DNA of 64,000 nucleotides from Protula sp. h YS-2021. Lineage: Eukaryota; Annelida; Polychaeta; Sabellida; Serpulidae. Below, in pieces: positions 9,634 to 24,600 of the stretch. The notes beneath the pieces are model-generated. The model was not told the DNA's origin and did not search any database. It worked only from the letters and a program-made list of their open reading frames with translations. The stretch covers positions 31,973,544 to 32,037,543 of the forward strand of contig OX457034.1 of the NCBI GenBank assembly GCA_949752745.1, in the 5' to 3' direction. Each line of letters begins with the position of its first letter. Position 1 is the first letter of the stretch. The translations under genes and the position numbers were made by a program.

Positions 9634-12600
9634 CTCGGACATTTGTCGTTGTCATGTATCTGCGCCGTATGTCGAATTATGCTGACACAGTTGACGCCCC
9701 ACTCTAGCGCTATTACTCTTATATTTATGACTTCCTTAAAATCTAAGCGGTTATTGTTGCAAGATCAAAGATTTCAATTTAGTTCGTTCGTTGCATAGAC
9801 TGCACATCCTAGCTTTTATTTTAGTGTTAATGCATGTTTAACTGGCCAGTCGTTAACTGGTCAACCGTCAATGATGGATAATGGATTTACAGACATGTCT
9901 TGTTATATTTTCCATGTTGATCAAACCAACACAGGTTAAACAAGACCCAAACAGTCTGAGAAATCTGATAGATTCACAGCAGGTTATATACAAATAGTGA
10001 AAATGGTTAATTTGGTGGATACGTTAAATTTTGAAAGTGGAATATCTTTAAAAGTATTGGTGATAGAGAGACGGGGATTTGACGAGGTGATATGGCGAAT
10101 ATGAATTATGTATGATCCAGTAGTGTTTTTAGGCCATTCTGAGCCCTTTAAATTGCACTTTTACAAAGGCAAAGTTTTCTACAGGCGAGTGTTAAATGAA
10201 TGGTTTTAAGAACAGCGAGATAGTTTTTTTATAAATAGATTTGTCTATTTCTTAGTGATTGGATGAATGATCAGATCAGTCCTGGAAAAAACTTCACAAT
10301 AACTATGTAACTGTTTGATATATTTTTTTAAAGTAAACCTTTGTAACCATATACATCCTTCATGTTACCAGTTACCAATACAAATATATGTAATGTAAGA
10401 AGCTACTAAATTTCAACTTACAATTTAGATGTTTTCAGCATTTTATTTACAGTAGACTTTGTAAACCTAAATAATTAAAATGTACTTCTATTTCCAGCCG
10501 AGTGTGAGATGTGAGAAATAGTTCTGGGGTTACGGTATATACCGCCAACAACTGGAAAAATAAAAATAAATCAAGGGGTAATGTCATTGAATGTGTGATT
10601 TGTTTTAAGAACTACAAAAAGATGTATGTATTCCATAGGTAAAAATTGTAATTTATTTCTGCATACAAACAATATGTATTTGCACCAATTATCAACTCTA
10701 AAGAAATCAGGTATTACACATATACCACCGACAAAAATGAAAATCCTGTGACTTTCTCAGTGAATTTGTGATATGGTTCAAGAGTTAGAAAGGAATGTAT
10801 GTATACCTTTAGTAAAATTTGAACTTTATTTCTGGATACAAGCAATCGGTAGCTGCAACAAGTATCAACAGAAACAAATCACCAGAAAACATTGATGTAA
10901 AAATTCAAAGGTCCAGTACATAATACGGCATATCCTCGTCTCGGACATTTGTCGTTGTCATGTATCTGCGCCGTATGTCGAATTATGCTGACACAGTTGA
11001 CGCCCCACTCTAGCGCTATTACTCTTATATTTATGACTTCCTTAAAATCTAAGCGGTTATTGTTGCAAGATCAAAGATTTCAATTTAGTTCGTTCGTTGC
11101 ATAGACTGCACATCCTAGCTTTTATTTTAGTGTTAATGCATGTTTAACTGGCCAGTCGTTAACTGGTCAACCGTCAATGATGGATAATGGATTTACAGAC
11201 ATGTCTTGTTATATTTTCCATGTTGATCAAACCAACACAGGTTAAACAAGACCCAAACAGTCTGAGAAATCTGATAGATTCACAGCAGGTTATATACAAA
11301 TAGTGAAAATGGTTAATTTGGTGGATACGTTAAATTTTGAAAGTGGAATATCTTTAAAAGTATTGGTGATAGAGAGACGGGGATTTGACGAGGTGATATG
11401 GCGAATATGAATTATGTATGATCCAGTAGTGTTTTTAGGCCATTCTGAGCCCTTTAAATTGCACTTTTACAAAGGCAAAGTTTTCTACAGGCGAGTGTTA
11501 AATGAATGGTTTTAAGAACAGCGAGATAGTTTTTTTATAAATAGATTTGTCTATTTCTTAGTGATTGGATGAATGATCAGATCAGTCCTGGAAAAAACTT
11601 CACAATAACTATGTAACTGTTTGATATATTTTTTTAAAGTAAACCTTTGTAACCATATACATCCTTCATGTTACCAGTTACCAATACAAATATATGTAAT
11701 GCAAGAAGCTACTAAATTTCAACTTACAATTTAGATGTTTTCAGCATTTTATTTACAGTAGACTTTGTAAACCTAAATAATTAAAATGTACTTCTATTTC
11801 CAGCCGAGTGTGAGATGTGAGAAATAGTTCTGGGGTTACGGTATATACCGCCAACAACTGGAAAAATAAAAATAAATCAAGGGGTAATGTCATTGAATGT
11901 GTGATTTGTTTTAAGAACTACAAAAAGATGTATGTATTCCATAGGTAAAAATTGTAATTTATTTCTGCATACAAACAATATGTATTTGCACCAATTATCA
12001 ACTCTAAAGAAATCAGGTATTACACATATACCACCGACAAAAATGAAAATCCTGTGACTTTCTCAGTGAATTTGTGATATGGTTCAAGAGTTAGAAAGGA
12101 ATGTATGTATACCTTTAGTAAAATTTGAACTTTATTTCTGGATACAAGCAATCGGTAGCTGCAACAAGTATCAACAGAAACAAATCACCAGAAAACATTG
12201 ATGTAAAAATTCAAAGGTCCAGTACATAATACGGCATATCCTCGTCTCGGACATTTGTCGTTGTCATGTATCTGCGCCGTATGTCGAATTATGCTGACAC
12301 AGTTGACGCCCCACTCTAGCGCTATTACTCTTATATTTATGACTTCCTTAAAATCTAAGCGGTTATTGTTGCAAGATCAAAGATTTCAATTTAGTTCGTT
12401 CGTTGCATAGACTGCACATCCTAGCTTTTATTTTAGTGTTAATGCATGTTTAACTGGCCAGTCGTTAACTGGTCAACCGTCAATGATGGATAATGGATTT
12501 ACAGACATGTCTTGTTATATTTTCCATGTTGATCAAACCAACACAGGTTAAACAAGACCCAAACAGTCTGAGAAATCTGATAGATTCACAGCAGGTTATA

Positions 12601-15600
12601 TACAAATAGTGAAAATGGTTAATTTGGTGGATACGTTAAATTTTGAAAGTGGAATATCTTTAAAAGTATTGGTGATAGAGAGACGGGGATTTGACGAGGT
12701 GATATGGCGAATATGAATTATGTATGATCCAGTAGTGTTTTTAGGCCATTCTGAGCCCTTTAAATTGCACTTTTACAAAGGCAAAGTTTTCTACAGGCGA
12801 GTGTTAAATGAATGGTTTTAAGAACAGCGAGATAGTTTTTTTATAAATAGATTTGTCTATTTCTTAGTGATTGGATGAATGATCAGATCAGTCCTGGAAA
12901 AAACTTCACAATAACTATGTAACTGTTTGATATATTTTTTTAAAGTAAACCTTTGTAACCATATACATCCTTCATGTTACCAGTTACCAATACAAATATA
13001 TGTAATGTAAGAAGCTACTAAATTTCAACTTACAATTTAGATGTTTTCAGCATTTTATTTACAGTAGACTTTGTAAACCTAAATAATTAAAATGTACTTC
13101 TATTTCCAGCCGAGTGTGAGATGTGAGAAATAGTTCTGGGGTTACGGTATATACCGCCAACAACTGGAAAAATAAAAATAAATCAAGGGGTAATGTCATT
13201 GAATGTGTGATTTGTTTTAAGAACTACAAAAAGATGTATGTATTCCATAGGTAAAAATTGTAATTTATTTCTGCATACAAACAATATGTATTTGCACCAA
13301 TTATCAACTCTAAAGAAATCAGGTATTACACATATACCACCGACAAAAATGAAAATCCTGTGACTTTCTCAGTGAATTTGTGATATGGTTCAAGAGTTAG
13401 AAAGGAATGTATGTATACCTTTAGTAAAATTTGAACTTTATTTCTGGATACAAGCAATCGGTAGCTGCAACAAGTATCAACAGAAACAAATCACCAGAAA
13501 ACATTGATGTAAAAATTCAAAGGTCCAGTACATAATACGGCATATCCTCGTCTCGGACATTTGTCGTTGTCATGTATCTGCGCCGTATGTCGAATTATGC
13601 TGACACAGTTGACGCCCCACTCTAGCGCTATTACTCTTATATTTATGACTTCCTTAAAATCTAAGCGGTTATTGTTGCAAGATCAAAGATTTCAATTTAG
13701 TTCGTTCGTTGCATAGACTGCACATCCTAGCTTTTATTTTAGTGTTAATGCATGTTTAACTGGCCAGTCGTTAACTGGTCAACCGTCAATGATGGATAAT
13801 GGATTTACAGACATGTCTTGTTATATTTTCCATGTTGATCAAACCAACACAGGTTAAACAAGACCCAAACAGTCTGAGAAATCTGATAGATTCACAGCAG
13901 GTTATATACAAATAGTGAAAATGGTTAATTTGGTGGATACGTTAAATTTTGAAAGTGGAATATCTTTAAAAGTATTGGTGATAGAGAGACGGGGATTTGA
14001 CGAGGTGATATGGCGAATATGAATTATGTATGATCCAGTAGTGTTTTTAGGCCATTCTGAGCCCTTTAAATTGCACTTTTACAAAGGCAAAGTTTTCTAC
14101 AGGCGAGTGTTAAATGAATGGTTTTAAGAACAGCGAGATAGTTTTTTTATAAATAGATTTGTCTATTTCTTAGTGATTGGATGAATGATCAGATCAGTCC
14201 TGGAAAAAACTTCACAATAACTATGTAACTGTTTGATATATTTTTTTAAAGTAAACCTTTGTAACCATATACATCCTTCATGTTACCAGTTACCAATACA
14301 AATATATGTAATGTAAGAAGCTACTAAATTTCAACTTACAATTTAGATGTTTTCAGCATTTTATTTACAGTAGACTTTGTAAACCTAAATAATTAAAATG
14401 TACTTCTATTTCCAGCCGAGTGTGAGATGTGAGAAATAGTTCTGGGGTTACGGTATATACCGCCAACAACTGGAAAAATAAAAATAAATCAAGGGGTAAT
14501 GTCATTGAATGTGTGATTTGTTTTAAGAACTACAAAAAGATGTATGTATTCCATAGGTAAAAATTGTAATTTATTTCTGCATACAAACAATATGTATTTG
14601 CACCAATTATCAACTCTAAAGAAATCAGGTATTACACATATACCACCGACAAAAATGAAAATCCTGTGACTTTCTCAGTGAATTTGTGATATGGTTCAAG
14701 AGTTAGAAAGGAATGTATGTATACCTTTAGTAAAATTTGAACTTTATTTCTGGATACAAGCAATCGGTAGCTGCAACAAGTATCAACAGAAACAAATCAC
14801 CAGAAAACATTGATGTAAAAATTCAAAGGTCCAGTACATAATACGGCATATCCTCGTCTCGGACATTTGTCGTTGTCATGTATCTGCGCCGTATGTCGAA
14901 TTATGCTGACACAGTTGACGCCCCACTCTAGCGCTATTACTCTTATATTTATGACTTCCTTAAAATCTAAGCGGTTATTGTTGCAAGATCAAAGATTTCA
15001 ATTTAGTTCGTTCGTTGCATAGACTGCACATCCTAGCTTTTATTTTAGTGTTAATGCATGTTTAACTGGCCAGTCGTTAACTGGTCAACCGTCAATGATG
15101 GATAATGGATTTACAGACATGTCTTGTTATATTTTCCATGTTGATCAAACCAACACAGGTTAAACAAGACCCAAACAGTCTGAGAAATCTGATAGATTCA
15201 CAGCAGGTTATATACAAATAGTGAAAATGGTTAATTTGGTGGATACGTTAAATTTTGAAAGTGGAATATCTTTAAAAGTATTGGTGATAGAGAGACGGGG
15301 ATTTGACGAGGTGATATGGCGAATATGAATTATGTATGATCCAGTAGTGTTTTTAGGCCATTCTGAGCCCTTTAAATTGCACTTTTACAAAGGCAAAGTT
15401 TTCTACAGGCGAGTGTTAAATGAATGGTTTTAAGAACAGCGAGATAGTTTTTTTATAAATAGATTTGTCTATTTCTTAGTGATTGGATGAATGATCAGAT
15501 CAGTCCTGGAAAAAACTTCACAATAACTATGTAACTGTTTGATATATTTTTTTAAAGTAAACCTTTGTAACCATATACATCCTTCATGTTACCAGTTACC

Positions 15601-18600
15601 AATACAAATATATGTAATGTAAGAAGCTACTAAATTTCAACTTACAATTTAGATGTTTTCAGCATTTTATTTACAGTAGACTTTGTAAACCTAAATAATT
15701 AAAATGTACTTCTATTTCCAGCCGAGTGTGAGATGTGAGAAATAGTTCTGGGGTTACGGTATATACCGCCAACAACTGGAAAAATAAAAATAAATCAAGG
15801 GGTAATGTCATTGAATGTGTGATTTGTTTTAAGAACTACAAAAAGATGTATGTATTCCATAGGTAAAAATTGTAATTTATTTCTGCATACAAACAATATG
15901 TATTTGCACCAATTATCAACTCTAAAGAAATCAGGTATTACACATATACCACCGACAAAAATGAAAATCCTGTGACTTTCTCAGTGAATTTGTGATATGG
16001 TTCAAGAGTTAGAAAGGAATGTATGTATACCTTTAGTAAAATTTGAACTTTATTTCTGGATACAAGCAATCGGTAGCTGCAACAAGTATCAACAGAAACA
16101 AATCACCAGAAAACATTGATGTAAAAATTCAAAGGTCCAGTACATAATACGGCATATCCTCGTCTCGGACATTTGTCGTTGTCATGTATCTGCGCCGTAT
16201 GTCGAATTATGCTGACACAGTTGACGCCCCACTCTAGCGCTATTACTCTTATATTTATGACTTCCTTAAAATCTAAGCGGTTATTGTTGCAAGATCAAAG
16301 ATTTCAATTTAGTTCGTTCGTTGCATAGACTGCACATCCTAGCTTTTATTTTAGTGTTAATGCATGTTTAACTGGCCAGTCGTTAACTGGTCAACCGTCA
16401 ATGATGGATAATGGATTTACAGACATGTCTTGTTATATTTTCCATGTTGATCAAACCAACACAGGTTAAACAAGACCCAAACAGTCTGAGAAATCTGATA
16501 GATTCACAGCAGGTTATATACAAATAGTGAAAATGGTTAATTTGGTGGATACGTTAAATTTTGAAAGTGGAATATCTTTAAAAGTATTGGTGATAGAGAG
16601 ACGGGGATTTGACGAGGTGATATGGCGAATATGAATTATGTATGATCCAGTAGTGTTTTTAGGCCATTCTGAGCCCTTTAAATTGCACTTTTACAAAGGC
16701 AAAGTTTTCTACAGGCGAGTGTTAAATGAATGGTTTTAAGAACAGCGAGATAGTTTTTTTATAAATAGATTTGTCTATTTCTTAGTGATTGGATGAATGA
16801 TCAGATCAGTCCTGGAAAAAACTTCACAATAACTATGTAACTGTTTGATATATTTTTTTAAAGTAAACCTTTGTAACCATATACATCCTTCATGTTACCA
16901 GTTACCAATACAAATATATGTAATGTAAGAAGCTACTAAATTTCAACTTACAATTTAGATGTTTTCAGCATTTTATTTACAGTAGACTTTGTAAACCTAA
17001 ATAATTAAAATGTACTTCTATTTCCAGCCGAGTGTGAGATGTGAGAAATAGTTCTGGGGTTACGGTATATACCGCCAACAACTGGAAAAATAAAAATAAA
17101 TCAAGGGGTAATGTCATTGAATGTGTGATTTGTTTTAAGAACTACAAAAAGATGTATGTATTCCATAGGTAAAAATTGTAATTTATTTCTGCATACAAAC
17201 AATATGTATTTGCACCAATTATCAACTCTAAAGAAATCAGGTATTACACATATACCACCGACAAAAATGAAAATCCTGTGACTTTCTCAGTGAATTTGTG
17301 ATATGGTTCAAGAGTTAGAAAGGAATGTATGTATACCTTTAGTAAAATTTGAACTTTATTTCTGGATACAAGCAATCGGTAGCTGCAACAAGTATCAACA
17401 GAAACAAATCACCAGAAAACATTGATGTAAAAATTCAAAGGTCCAGTACATAATACGGCATATCCTCGTCTCGGACATTTGTCGTTGTCATGTATCTGCG
17501 CCGTATGTCGAATTATGCTGACACAGTTGACGCCCCACTCTAGCGCTATTACTCTTATATTTATGACTTCCTTAAAATCTAAGCGGTTATTGTTGCAAGA
17601 TCAAAGATTTCAATTTAGTTCGTTCGTTGCATAGACTGCACATCCTAGCTTTTATTTTAGTGTTAATGCATGTTTAACTGGCCAGTCGTTAACTGGTCAA
17701 CCGTCAATGATGGATAATGGATTTACAGACATGTCTTGTTATATTTTCCATGTTGATCAAACCAACACAGGTTAAACAAGACCCAAACAGTCTGAGAAAT
17801 CTGATAGATTCACAGCAGGTTATATACAAATAGTGAAAATGGTTAATTTGGTGGATACGTTAAATTTTGAAAGTGGAATATCTTTAAAAGTATTGGTGAT
17901 AGAGAGACGGGGATTTGACGAGGTGATATGGCGAATATGAATTATGTATGATCCAGTAGTGTTTTTAGGCCATTCTGAGCCCTTTAAATTGCACTTTTAC
18001 AAAGGCAAAGTTTTCTACAGGCGAGTGTTGAATGAATGGTTTTAAGAACAGCGAGATAGTTTTTTTATAAATAGATTTGTCTATTTCTTAGTGATTGGAT
18101 GAATGATCAGATCAGTCCTGGAAAAAACTTCACAATAACTATGTAACTGTTTGATATATTTTTTTAAAGTAAACCTTTGTAACCATATACATCCTTCATG
18201 TTACCAGTTACCAATACAAATATATGTAATGTAAGAAGCTACTAAATTTCAACTTACAATTTAGATGTTTTCAGCATTTTATTTACAGTAGACTTTGTAA
18301 ACCTAAATAATTAAAATGTACTTCTATTTCCAGCCGAGTGTGAGATGTGAGAAATAGTTCTGGGGTTACGGTATATACCGCCAACAACTGGAAAAATAAA
18401 AATAAATCAAGGGGTAATGTCATTGAATGTGTGATTTGTTTTAAGAACTACAAAAAGATGTATGTATTCCATAGGTAAAAATTGTAATTTATTTCTGCAT
18501 ACAAACAATATGTATTTGCACCAATTATCAACTCTAAAGAAATCAGGTATTACACATATACCACCGACAAAAATGAAAATCCTGTGACTTTCTCAGTGAA

Positions 18601-21600
18601 TTTGTGATATGGTTCAAGAGTTAGAAAGGAATGTATGTATACCTTTAGTAAAATTTGAACTTTATTTCTGGATACAAGCAATCGGTAGCTGCAACAAGTA
18701 TCAACAGAAACAAATCACCAGAAAACATTGATGTAAAAATTCAAAGGTCCAGTACATAATACGGCATATCCTCGTCTCGGACATTTGTCGTTGTCATGTA
18801 TCTGCGCCGTATGTCGAATTATGCTGACACAGTTGACGCCCCACTCTAGCGCTATTACTCTTATATTTATGACTTCCTTAAAATCTAAGCGGTTATTGTT
18901 GCAAGATCAAAGATTTCAATTTAGTTCGTTCGTTGCATAGACTGCACATCCTAGCTTTTATTTTAGTGTTAATGCATGTTTAACTGGCCAGTCGTTAACT
19001 GGTCAACCGTCAATGATGGATAATGGATTTACAGACATGTCTTGTTATATTTTCCATGTTGATCAAACCAACACAGGTTAAACAAGACCCAAACAGTCTG
19101 AGAAATCTGATAGATTCACAGCAGGTTATATACAAATAGTGAAAATGGTTAATTTGGTGGATACGTTAAATTTTGAAAGTGGAATATCTTTAAAAGTATT
19201 GGTGATAGAGAGACGGGGATTTGACGAGGTGATATGGCGAATATGAATTATGTATGATCCAGTAGTGTTTTTAGGCCATTCTGAGCCCTTTAAATTGCAC
19301 TTTTACAAAGGCAAAGTTTTCTACAGGCGAGTGTTAAATGAATGGTTTTAAGAACAGCGAGATAGTTTTTTTATAAATAGATTTGTCTATTTCTTAGTGA
19401 TTGGATGAATGATCAGATCAGTCCTGGAAAAAACTTCACAATAACTATGTAACTGTTTGATATATTTTTTTAAAGTAAACCTTTGTAACCATATACATCC
19501 TTCATGTTACCAGTTACCAATACAAATATATGTAATGTAAGAAGCTACTAAATTTCAACTTACAATTTAGATGTTTTCAGCATTTTATTTACAGTAGACT
19601 TTGTAAACCTAAATAATTAAAATGTACTTCTATTTCCAGCCGAGTGTGAGATGTGAGAAATAATTCTGGGGTTACGGTATATACCGCCAACAACTGGAAA
19701 AATAAAAATAAATCAAGGGGTAATGTCATTGAATGTGTGATTTGTTTTAAGAACTACAAAAAGATGTATGTATTCCATAGGTAAAAATTGTAATTTATTT
19801 CTGCATACAAACAATATGTATTTGCACCAATTATCAACTCTAAAGAAATCAGGTATTACACATATACCACCGACAAAAATGAAAATCCTGTGACTTTCTC
19901 AGTGAATTTGTGATATGGTTCAAGAGTTAGAAAGGAATGTATGTATACCTTTAGTAAAATTTGAACTTTATTTCTGGATACAAGCAATCGGTAGCTGCAA
20001 CAAGTATCAACAGAAACAAATCACCAGAAAACATTGATGTAAAAATTCAAAGGTCCAGTACATAATACGGCATATCCTCGTCTCGGACATTTGTCGTTGT
20101 CATGTATCTGCGCCGTATGTCGAATTATGCTGACACAGTTGACGCCCCACTCTAGCGCTATTACTCTTATATTTATGACTTCCTTAAAATCTAAGCGGTT
20201 ATTGTTGCAAGATCAAAGATTTCAATTTAGTTCGTTCGTTGCATAGACTGCACATCCTAGCTTTTATTTTAGTGTTAATGCATGTTTAACTGGCCAGTCG
20301 TTAACTGGTCAACCGTCAATGATGGATAATGGATTTACAGACATGTCTTGTTATATTTTCCATGTTGATCAAACCAACACAGGTTAAACAAGACCCAAAC
20401 AGTCTGAGAAATCTGATAGATTCACAGCAGGTTATATACAAATAGTGAAAATGGTTAATTTGGTGGATACGTTAAATTTTGAAAGTGGAATATCTTTAAA
20501 AGTATTGGTGATAGAGAGACGGGGATTTGACGAGGTGATATGGCGAATATGAATTATGTATGATCCAGTAGTGTTTTTAGGCCATTCTGAGCCCTTTAAA
20601 TTGCACTTTTACAAAGGCAAAGTTTTCTACAGGCGAGTGTTAAATGAATGGTTTTAAGAACAGCGAGATAGTTTTTTTATAAATAGATTTGTCTATTTCT
20701 TAGTGATTGGATGAATGATCAGATCAGTCCTGGAAAAAACTTCACAATAACTATGTAACTGTTTGATATATTTTTTTAAAGTAAACCTTTGTAACCATAT
20801 ACATCCTTCATGTTACCAGTTACCAATACAAATATATGTAATGTAAGAAGCTACTAAATTTCAACTTACAATTTAGATGTTTTCAGCATTTTATTTACAG
20901 TAGACTTTGTAAACCTAAATAATTAAAATGTACTTCTATTTCCAGCCGAGTGTGAGATGTGAGAAATAATTCTGGGGTTACGGTATATACCGCCAACAAC
21001 TGGAAAAATAAAAATAAATCAAGGGGTAATGTCATTGAATGTGTGATTTGTTTTAAGAACTACAAAAAGATGTATGTATTCCATAGGTAAAAATTGTAAT
21101 TTATTTCTGCATACAAACAATATGTATTTGCACCAATTATCAACTCTAAAGAAATCAGGTATTACACATATACCACCGACAAAAATGAAAATCCTGTGAC
21201 TTTCTCAGTGAATTTGTGATATGGTTCAAGAGTTAGAAAGGAATGTATGTATACCTTTAGTAAAATTTGAACTTTATTTCTGGATACAAGCAATCGGTAG
21301 CTGCAACAAGTATCAACAGAAACAAATCACCAGAAAACATTGATGTAAAAATTCAAAGGTCCAGTACATAATACGGCATATCCTCGTCTCGGACATTTGT
21401 CGTTGTCATGTATCTGCGCCGTATGTCGAATTATGCTGACACAGTTGACGCCCCACTCTAGCGCTATTACTCTTATATTTATGACTTCCTTAAAATCTAA
21501 GCGGTTATTGTTGCAAGATCAAAGATTTCAATTTAGTTCGTTCGTTGCATAGACTGCACATCCTAGCTTTTATTTTAGTGTTAATGCATGTTTAACTGGC

Positions 21601-24600
21601 CAGTCGTTAACTGGTCAACCGTCAATGATGGATAATGGATTTACAGACATGTCTTGTTATATTTTCCATGTTGATCAAACCAACACAGGTTAAACAAGAC
21701 CCAAACAGTCTGAGAAATCTGATAGATTCACAGCAGGTTATATACAAATAGTGAAAATGGTTAATTTGGTGGATGCGTTAAATTTTGAAAGTGGAATATC
21801 TTTAAAAGTATTGGTGATAGAGAGACGGGGATTTGACGAGGTGATATGGCGAATATGAATTATGTATGATCCAGTAGTGTTTTTAGGCCATTCTGAGCCC
21901 TTTAAATTGCACTTTTACAAAGGCAAAGTTTTCTACAGGCGAGTGTTAAATGAATGGTTTTAAGAACAGCGAGATAGTTTTTTTATAAATAGATTTGTCT
22001 ATTTCTTAGTGATTGGATGAATGATCAGATCAGTCCTGGAAAAAACTTCACAATAACTATGTAACTGTTTGATATATTTTTTTAAAGTAAACCTTTGTAA
22101 CCATATACATCCTTCATGTTACCAGTTACCAATACAAATATATGTAATGTAAGAAGCTACTAAATTTCAACTTACAATTTAGATGTTTTCAGCATTTTAT
22201 TTACAGTAGACTTTGTAAACCTAAATAATTAAAATGTACTTCTATTTCCAGCCGAGTGTGAGATGTGAGAAATAATTCTGGGGTTACGGTATATACCGCC
22301 AACAACTGGAAAAATAAAAATAAATCAAGGGGTAATGTCATTGAATGTGTGATTTGTTTTAAGAACTACAAAAAGATGTATGTATTCCATAGGTAAAAAT
22401 TGTAATTTATTTCTGCATACAAACAATATGTATTTGCACCAATTATCAACTCTAAAGAAATCAGGTATTACACATATACCACCGACAAAAATGAAAATCC
22501 TGTGACTTTCTCAGTGAATTTGTGATATGGTTCAAGAGTTAGAAAGGAATGTATGTATACCTTTAGTAAAATTTGAACTTTATTTCTGGATACAAGCAAT
22601 CGGTAGCTGCAACAAGTATCAACAGAAACAAATCACCAGAAAACATTGATGTAAAAATTCAAAGGTCCAGTACATAATACGGCATATCCTCGTCTCGGAC
22701 ATTTGTCGTTGTCATGTATCTGCGCCGTATGTCGAATTATGCTGACACAGTTGACGCCCCACTCTAGCGCTATTACTCTTATATTTATGACTTCCTTAAA
22801 ATCTAAGCGGTTATTGTTGCAAGATCAAAGATTTCAATTTAGTTCGTTCGTTGCATAGACTGCACATCCTAGCTTTTATTTTAGTGTTAATGCATGTTTA
22901 ACTGGCCAGTCGTTAACTGGTCAACCGTCAATGATGGATAATGGATTTACAGACATGTCTTGTTATATTTTCCATGTTGATCAAACCAACACAGGTTAAA
23001 CAAGACCCAAACAGTCTGAGAAATCTGATAGATTCACAGCAGGTTATATACAAATAGTGAAAATGGTTAATTTGGTGGATACGTTAAATTTTGAAAGTGG
23101 AATATCTTTAAAAGTATTGGTGATAGAGAGACGGGGATTTGACGAGGTGATATGGCGAATATGAATTATGTATGATCCAGTAGTGTTTTTAGGCCATTCT
23201 GAGCCCTTTAAATTGCACTTTTACAAAGGCAAAGTTTTCTACAGGCGAGTGTTAAATGAATGGTTTTAAGAACAGCGAGATAGTTTTTTTATAAATAGAT
23301 TTGTCTATTTCTTAGTGATTGGATGAATGATCAGATCAGTCCTGGAAAAAACTTCACAATAACTATGTAACTGTTTGATATATTTTTTTAAAGTAAACCT
23401 TTGTAACCATATACATCCTTCATGTTACCAGTTACCAATACAAATATATGTAATGTAAGAAGCTACTAAATTTCAACTTACAATTTAGATGTTTTCAGCA
23501 TTTTATTTACAGTAGACTTTGTAAACCTAAATAATTAAAATGTACTTCTATTTCCAGCCGAGTGTGAAATGTGAGAAATAGTTCTGGGGTTACGGTATAT
23601 ACCGCCAACAACTGGAAAAATAAAAATAAATCAAGGGGTAATGTCATTGAATGTGTGATTTGTTTTAAGAACTACAAAAAGATGTATGTATTCCATAGGT
23701 AAAAATTGTAATTTATTTCTGCATACAAACAATATGTATTTGCACCAATTATCAACTCTAAAGAAATCAGGTATTACACATATACCACCGACAAAAATGA
23801 AAATCCTGTGACTTTCTCAGTGAATTTGTGATATGGTTCAAGAGTTAGAAAGGAATGTATGTATACCTTTAGTAAAATTTGAACTTTATTTCTGGATACA
23901 AGCAATCGGTAGCTGCAACAAGTATCAACAGAAACAAATCACCAGAAAACATTGATGTAAAAATTCAAAGGTCCAGTACATAATACGGCATATCCTCGTC
24001 TCGGACATTTGTCGTTGTCATGTATCTGCGCCGTATGTCGAATTATGCTGACACAGTTGACGCCCCACTCTAGCGCTATTACTCTTATATTTATGACTTC
24101 CTTAAAATCTAAGCGGTTATTGTTGCAAGATCAAAGATTTCAATTTAGTTCGTTCGTTGCATAGACTGCACATCCTAGCTTTTATTTTAGTGTTAATGCA
24201 TGTTTAACTGGCCAGTCGTTAACTGGTCAACCGTCAATGATGGATAATGGATTTACAGACATGTCTTGTTATATTTTCCATGTTGATCAAACCAACACAG
24301 GTTAAACAAGACCCAAACAGTCTGAGAAATCTGATAGATTCACAGCAGGTTATATACAAATAGTGAAAATGGTTAATTTGGTGGATACGTTAAATTTTGA
24401 AAGTGGAATATCTTTAAAAGTATTGGTGATAGAGAGACGGGGATTTGACGAGGTGATATGGCGAATATGAATTATGTATGATCCAGTAGTGTTTTTAGGC
24501 CATTCTGAGCCCTTTAAATTGCACTTTTACAAAGGCAAAGTTTTCTACAGGCGAGTGTTAAATGAATGGTTTTAAGAACAGCGAGATAGTTTTTTTATAA

